Shown in pieces: positions 60,932 to 64,000 of a DNA stretch of 64,000 nt (within the stretch, counting starts at the first letter, position 1; each line of letters opens with the position of its first letter). The DNA comes from SpSt-333 sp040751955 (GTDB lineage Bacteria; Bacteroidota; Ignavibacteria; UBA10030; UBA8401). The DNA lies in NCBI GenBank assembly GCA_040751955.1, contig JBFMFY010000005.1, forward strand, positions 1 through 64,000, read 5' to 3'. The position numbers and the translations under genes are program-made. The notes under the pieces were generated by a model. The model was not told the origin of the DNA. It was given only the letters and a program-made list of their open reading frames with translations, and ran no database searches.

Positions 60932-62635
60932 TCAAAGTGTGGATCGGGTTACGCGTTGGATCTCTTCCAGTGTAGTCAATCCGGCGATCACCTTTTTCAA
61001 ACCGTCAAACCGGAGATCACGGAAGCCATTCTTCACCGCTATCTCCCGAATCTTTGTTGTTTGCGCATTCTCAAAGATTAAATTTTGTATCTCTTCCGTA
61101 ACACTGAAGACCTCATGGATGGCGATCCTCCCGCGGTATCCCTGAAAATTACATTGCTTGCAGCCGACGCCGCGGTAAAAAATTGTCCGGTCTGCCAGTC
61201 CGCTTAAACCCATATGATACATCATCTCGTCGTCTGGTTTGTACGCCTCTTTGCAATGCGGACAAATTTTACGAACGAGCCGCTGCGCTACCACACCGAT
61301 TAACGCAGGAGCGAGCCAGTACGAAGGGACCCCCATGTTGATCAAGCGGGGAATTGCACTAATCGCATCATTTGTATGCAATGTTGAGAGAACAAGATGT
61401 CCGGTCAACGCCGCCTCCGTGGCGATTGTTCCGGTTTCGGAATCACGTATTTCTCCGACAAGTGCGATGTCGGGGTCCTGCCGCAGAATTGCACGCAGTG
61501 TATTTGCAAACGTAAGGTTGCGATCGGGATCGACATTCACCTGATTGACTGTATCCACTTTATACTCTACAGGATTCTCAACCGTCACGATATTTTTTTC
61601 GACAGATTTGATATGATTGATTGCTGCATATAACGTTGTGCTTTTTCCGCTTCCTGTCGGTCCTGTTACCAGCAGTAATCCGTTCGGCTGACGCAACAGA
61701 TGTTCCAGCATGGCAAGATTGTGCTGAGCGAAACCGAGATCCTCAATTTTCTTGTCTATCGATCCTTTGCTGAGAATACGGAGGACGATCTTTTCTCCAT
61801 TGATCGTCGGCAATGCATTGACCCGAAGGTCAAAGGAGCGGTTTTCGATGGTAAGCGTGATGCGTCCGTCTTGCGGTGTGCGCTTTTCAAAAATATCCAT
61901 TGCCGCTTTTGTTTTGATAACGGCGGCAAGACCTTCGGCTATTGTCCTCGGGAACGAAGCGATACGCTGCAGAACGCCGTCAAACCGGAACCGAAGGCGA
62001 ACTTCATGTTCAAACGGTTCGAGGTGAATATCGCTGGCGCCGAGTTTAACAGCACGCAGAAATATCTCCTCCACCAGCATAATCAGCGGAGGAAATTCCC
62101 CGATCTGTTCCAACCGCTTCACTTCCTTTTCGCCGCTGCGGATGACATCAAACTTTTCCAGATCAATGGCGTTCGCGATCCGCTTCAGTTCGTCGAAGCC
62201 CCCTTGTTGTATCTTCAGCGTCTCTTCAAAATCGCCGATCTCGGCAATGACGGGGACTATTTTTTTCTCCGTGATCTTTGCAAGTTCGTCCAGCAATTGT
62301 TTATACGGCGGGTCAACAAGGGCTACAGTGAGTTCGTTGCCGAAGAGAAACATCGGGATCACGCGGTGTTCGCGAATGTACGAGCCGGGAATAATCTCCT
62401 TCGGCGCCGAGCTTGTTTCGGCATACAGTTTCATCTCAGGAATATTGAACGCCTTCCCGATGCAGTGAACAAGTTCCTGTTCCGAAAAGATTTTTGCATC
62501 TACTAGCGCATGTGCAATCCCCTGGTTCATCCCGTAGTTGCTGGCAAAATCAACAAACTGATCCCACTGCTCCTGTGTGAGTACCTTATTCTTCAGGCAG
62601 TAATCGCGAAATTGTATATCTTCCTTTGCAAACAT
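60932..62635 (-). CDS. GspE/PilB-type secretion or pilus assembly ATPase
   Basis: 567 residues. MshEN-like N-terminal domain (about 1-140, where c-di-GMP binds in some relatives), N2 domain with LGASDIHLEPFEHEVRLRFR, Walker A GPTGSGKSTTLYA, Walker B IALVGEIRDSETG, His box LVLSTLHTNDA, and zinc motif KICPHCK plus GCKQCNFQG. All catalytic boxes are intact, unlike the paralogue downstream. It drives a type II secretion or type IV pilus apparatus, whose membrane parts are not in this window. The start overlaps the zinc-ribbon stop by 1 base (end of that gene at 62635). Confidence 0.95.
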   Translation of the reverse strand: MFAKEDIQFRDYCLKNKVLTQEQWDQFVDFASNYGMNQGIAHALVDAKIFSEQELVHCIGKAFNIPEMKLYAETSSAPKEIIPGSYIREHRVIPMFLFGNELTVALVDPPYKQLLDELAKITEKKIVPVIAEIGDFEETLKIQQGGFDELKRIANAIDLEKFDVIRSGEKEVKRLEQIGEFPPLIMLVEEIFLRAVKLGASDIHLEPFEHEVRLRFRFDGVLQRIASFPRTIAEGLAAVIKTKAAMDIFEKRTPQDGRITLTIENRSFDLRVNALPTINGEKIVLRILSKGSIDKKIEDLGFAQHNLAMLEHLLRQPNGLLLVTGPTGSGKSTTLYAAINHIKSVEKNIVTVENPVEYKVDTVNQVNVDPDRNLTFANTLRAILRQDPDIALVGEIRDSETGTIATEAALTGHLVLSTLHTNDAISAIPRLINMGVPSYWLAPALIGVVAQRLVRKICPHCKEAYKPDDEMMYHMGLSGLADRTIFYRGVGCKQCNFQGYRGRIAIHEVFSVTEEIQNLIFENAQTTKIREIAVKNGFRDLRFDGLKKVIAGLTTLEEIQRVTRSTL

Positions 62636-62967
62636 TATTCAAATAAAGTGTCAAGTTCGGATTGCGTCATCGTACGAACCGTTTTCTTTGCAACCAGTCG
62701 TTCACCTTCTTCGAGCAGTTCGCTGATTTCGGCTTCTCTCAATTGCGGTATGTTAATAAAACGGAGTTGCTTCCCTTCGTTGATGATTGCAGCAATTGCC
62801 GTGGGAATATGGACGCCGCATTTTCCACAGAACTTATAGATCAAGGGATTGCCGTGATGGCACGAAAGGCACGTCCACCCCAGTTCCGTTCCGCATTCAG
62901 CACATTGAAAAGGGGGATCGTAATATTTCCGATTGCAAGTGGGACAGGTGTAATTTGGCGTCATCAT
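62635..62967 (-). CDS. Zinc-ribbon protein with FliM-like C-terminal motif
   Basis: 110 residues. Four Cys-x2-Cys pairs (CPTC, CAEC, CLSC, CGKC) in the first 55 residues give a double zinc ribbon. A helix follows (REAEISELLEEGERLVAKKT), and the end reads RTMTQSELDTLFE, again like the FliM CheY-binding peptide. Paralogue of 60209-60529, in the same place between a receiver (4-base overlap) and a GspE-type ATPase (1-base overlap). Confidence 0.78.
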   Translation of the reverse strand: MMTPNYTCPTCNRKYYDPPFQCAECGTELGWTCLSCHHGNPLIYKFCGKCGVHIPTAIAAIINEGKQLRFINIPQLREAEISELLEEGERLVAKKTVRTMTQSELDTLFE

Positions 62968-63326
62968 TCGATGATCCGGAATTTTTTCAGTGTGTCGTAA
63001 ATTTTCTCGGGCTCGTACGGTTTTAGAATGTAACCGCTCGCTCCTGCTTCCTTTGCTTTTTGCACATCTTCAGCAGCCGAGATCGATGTCAGCATGATCC
63101 CTATGAAGTCAGAGTTGATCTGCTTCATTTCCGCCAACGCCTCAACGCCGCTTTTCTTCGGCATCACGTAATCAATAAAGACAACATCAGGTTTGTATTC
63201 CGAAAATTTCTTGACAGCGTCTTCGCCGTTTTCGGCAAAATCCACGGCAAGCTGTTTTTTGCGAAGGATGGCAGAGAGAAGTGTTCTGTTATACGCGGAA
63301 TCGTCAACGACAAGTACTTTTTTCAT
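62964..63326 (-). CDS. Single-domain CheY-like response regulator
   Basis: 120 residues, receiver domain only. Acidic pair VVDDSA (Asp 8, Asp 9), phospho-acceptor Asp 52 in VVFIDYVMPKKSG, Thr/Ser switch in GIMLTSIS, Lys in YILKPYEPEK. First gene of the upper receiver/zinc-ribbon/ATPase set. It starts 8 bases after the membrane-protein gene ends, so the whole 58.5-64 kb run is probably one operon. Confidence 0.93.
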   Translation of the reverse strand: MKKVLVVDDSAYNRTLLSAILRKKQLAVDFAENGEDAVKKFSEYKPDVVFIDYVMPKKSGVEALAEMKQINSDFIGIMLTSISAAEDVQKAKEAGASGYILKPYEPEKIYDTLKKFRIIE

Positions 63327-63334
63327 ACGAGATA

Positions 63335-63754
63335 TTAATCGACAACAATCCCAACTTGACCGAATGCTTTTTTAACAGCGGGAATTTCATTGTCATAAAG
63401 ATAGATGGATGTTTCTGTTGCATGGTGGTACACTTTCAATTTCGGCCTGCTCCCCTGTTCTATTTCAACTTGAGTGATATCCTTGTTGTTGACCGTGATC
63501 GTTCGATTCGTCAGCCGAAACGGTTTTTTGAACACGACCATTGATGGGAAAATTGCAACTGAATGTACTGTCACTGAATAGAAAATCCCAAGAAGAAGTG
63601 CTATCAAGGGTACCAGATACCACTGGTACTCGCCGAATATTTCTGCCGACGGAGCATAGATGAAAAATGGAATTTCAATCAGCAGAATTGCCGACGCTAC
63701 GATGAATACGCCGTCCCACAACGCATCGAATCGTGATTGAAATAGCGGTTTCAT
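63335..63754 (-). CDS. Small membrane protein with PH-like soluble domain
   Basis: 139 residues. Two transmembrane helices at about 15-35 and 45-75 (VFIVASAILLIEIPFFIY, YLVPLIALLLGIFYSVTV), then a beta-rich domain of about 65 residues (FRLTNRTITVNNKDITQVEI, YHHATETSIYLYDNEI) reminiscent of bacterial PH domains. No named family recognised. ATG at 63754, 1 base after the stop of the partial gene upstream. Co-transcribed with the receiver module. Confidence 0.7.
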   Translation of the reverse strand: MKPLFQSRFDALWDGVFIVASAILLIEIPFFIYAPSAEIFGEYQWYLVPLIALLLGIFYSVTVHSVAIFPSMVVFKKPFRLTNRTITVNNKDITQVEIEQGSRPKLKVYHHATETSIYLYDNEIPAVKKAFGQVGIVVD

Positions 63755-63755
63755 A

Positions 63756-64000
63756 TTATTGTATTCTTTTCAACTTATAATCTTTTCCGGTGACAGTTAC
63801 AGTGTACCGGGGATACTTTTTATTGCGTAGCTGGACAATCCCGTCCGCTTGAAGTTCGAGGATCTGATCCCTCCCCGCCTTGTTTATTTTAAATGTTGCT
63901 GTGTATGCCTTCTTTTTATTGGTGTATATCCCTGAGACGTCAAGATATTTCTCCAGCGCTTTCGATCCTTTGACATCGGAGAAAGAACCTTCACCGCCGC
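63756..64000 (-). CDS. C-terminal part of an unknown gene, cut by the window edge
   Basis: The last 80 codons of a gene entering from the right, ending with TAA at 63756-63758. The sequence is Lys/Tyr-rich (GSKALEKYLDVSGIYTNKK, AYTATFKINKAGRDQILEL) and looks beta-rich. No family can be named from this piece. It precedes the membrane-protein gene by 1 base and so belongs to the same operon. Confidence 0.65.
   Translation of the reverse strand, partial: GGEGSFSDVKGSKALEKYLDVSGIYTNKKKAYTATFKINKAGRDQILELQADGIVQLRNKKYPRYTVTVTGKDYKLKRIQ

Noticed and set aside
1..64000. CRISPR arrays, tRNA or rRNA genes, riboswitches
   Set aside because: No regularly spaced direct repeats, no tRNA-like T-loop and anticodon patterns and no rRNA-like stretches were found by eye. 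A covariance search could still reveal a small RNA.

Overview
The window reads as a piece of chromosome from a Gram-negative bacterium of the Bacteroidota/Ignavibacteria/Chlorobi group. The pointers are a type IX secretion (T9SS) type-A sorting domain with the NYPNPFN signature, a PorV-like outer-membrane protein, HpnCDE squalene genes, a carboxypeptidase-regulatory/TonB protein, many outer-membrane barrels, and an actinobacterial-style E2-E1 fused 2-oxoglutarate dehydrogenase. No rRNA or tRNA gene was seen, so the placement rests on gene content only. Base composition is moderate and most of the window is typical core chromosome with dense, often overlapping genes.

Layout. 0-10 kb (+): dxr and rseP, then a four-gene envelope/signalling operon (secreted protein, FecR-domain protein, outer-membrane barrel, CHASE2 adenylate cyclase). 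9.7-16.7 kb (-): a lipoprotein, a PorV-like protein, another putative outer-membrane protein, and the 2-oxoglutarate dehydrogenase fusion. 17-22 kb: a BamA-like surface-antigen protein, a REP-associated transposase (RAYT) between hairpins, and ettA. 22-26.8 kb: a cNMP-binding/GAF histidine kinase and the hpnC-hpnD-hpnE operon. 27-31.3 kb: a small T9SS sorting-domain protein, a subtilase and an insertion sequence. 31.3-41.6 kb: fbp, a TPR lipoprotein, an ATP-grasp protein, nagB, wecB, an SdiA-regulated-like protein, a metallophosphoesterase lipoprotein, ppk1 and an HD/Pycsar-effector-like membrane protein. 41.7-47.2 kb: a heterodimeric ABC exporter whose two genes are separated by a second RAYT, then serS upstream. 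47.3-53.5 kb (-): hisB-hisH-hisA-hisF-hisI running into a PfkB kinase, an RmlD-like reductase and a degenerate EEP-fold lipoprotein. 53.5-55.3 kb: an ECF sigma factor, its zinc-finger anti-sigma factor and a TonB-C protein. 55.4-58.5 kb: tag and a WYL-regulator cluster. 58.5-64 kb: a tandemly duplicated three-gene module (CheY-like receiver, zinc-ribbon protein, GspE/PilB-type ATPase).

The most novel-looking item is the duplicated module at the right end. Both zinc-ribbon proteins end in a short peptide that resembles the CheY-binding N-terminus of FliM, and each is encoded next to a CheY-like receiver and a type II/IV secretion ATPase. One of the two ATPases has lost conserved nucleotide-site residues. 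This suggests a phospho-relay controlled pilus or secretion motor with an active and a regulatory ATPase. The other strong theme is palindromic hairpin repeats: at least two REP families with covarying stems, each bracketing its own RAYT, are scattered between ordinary genes.
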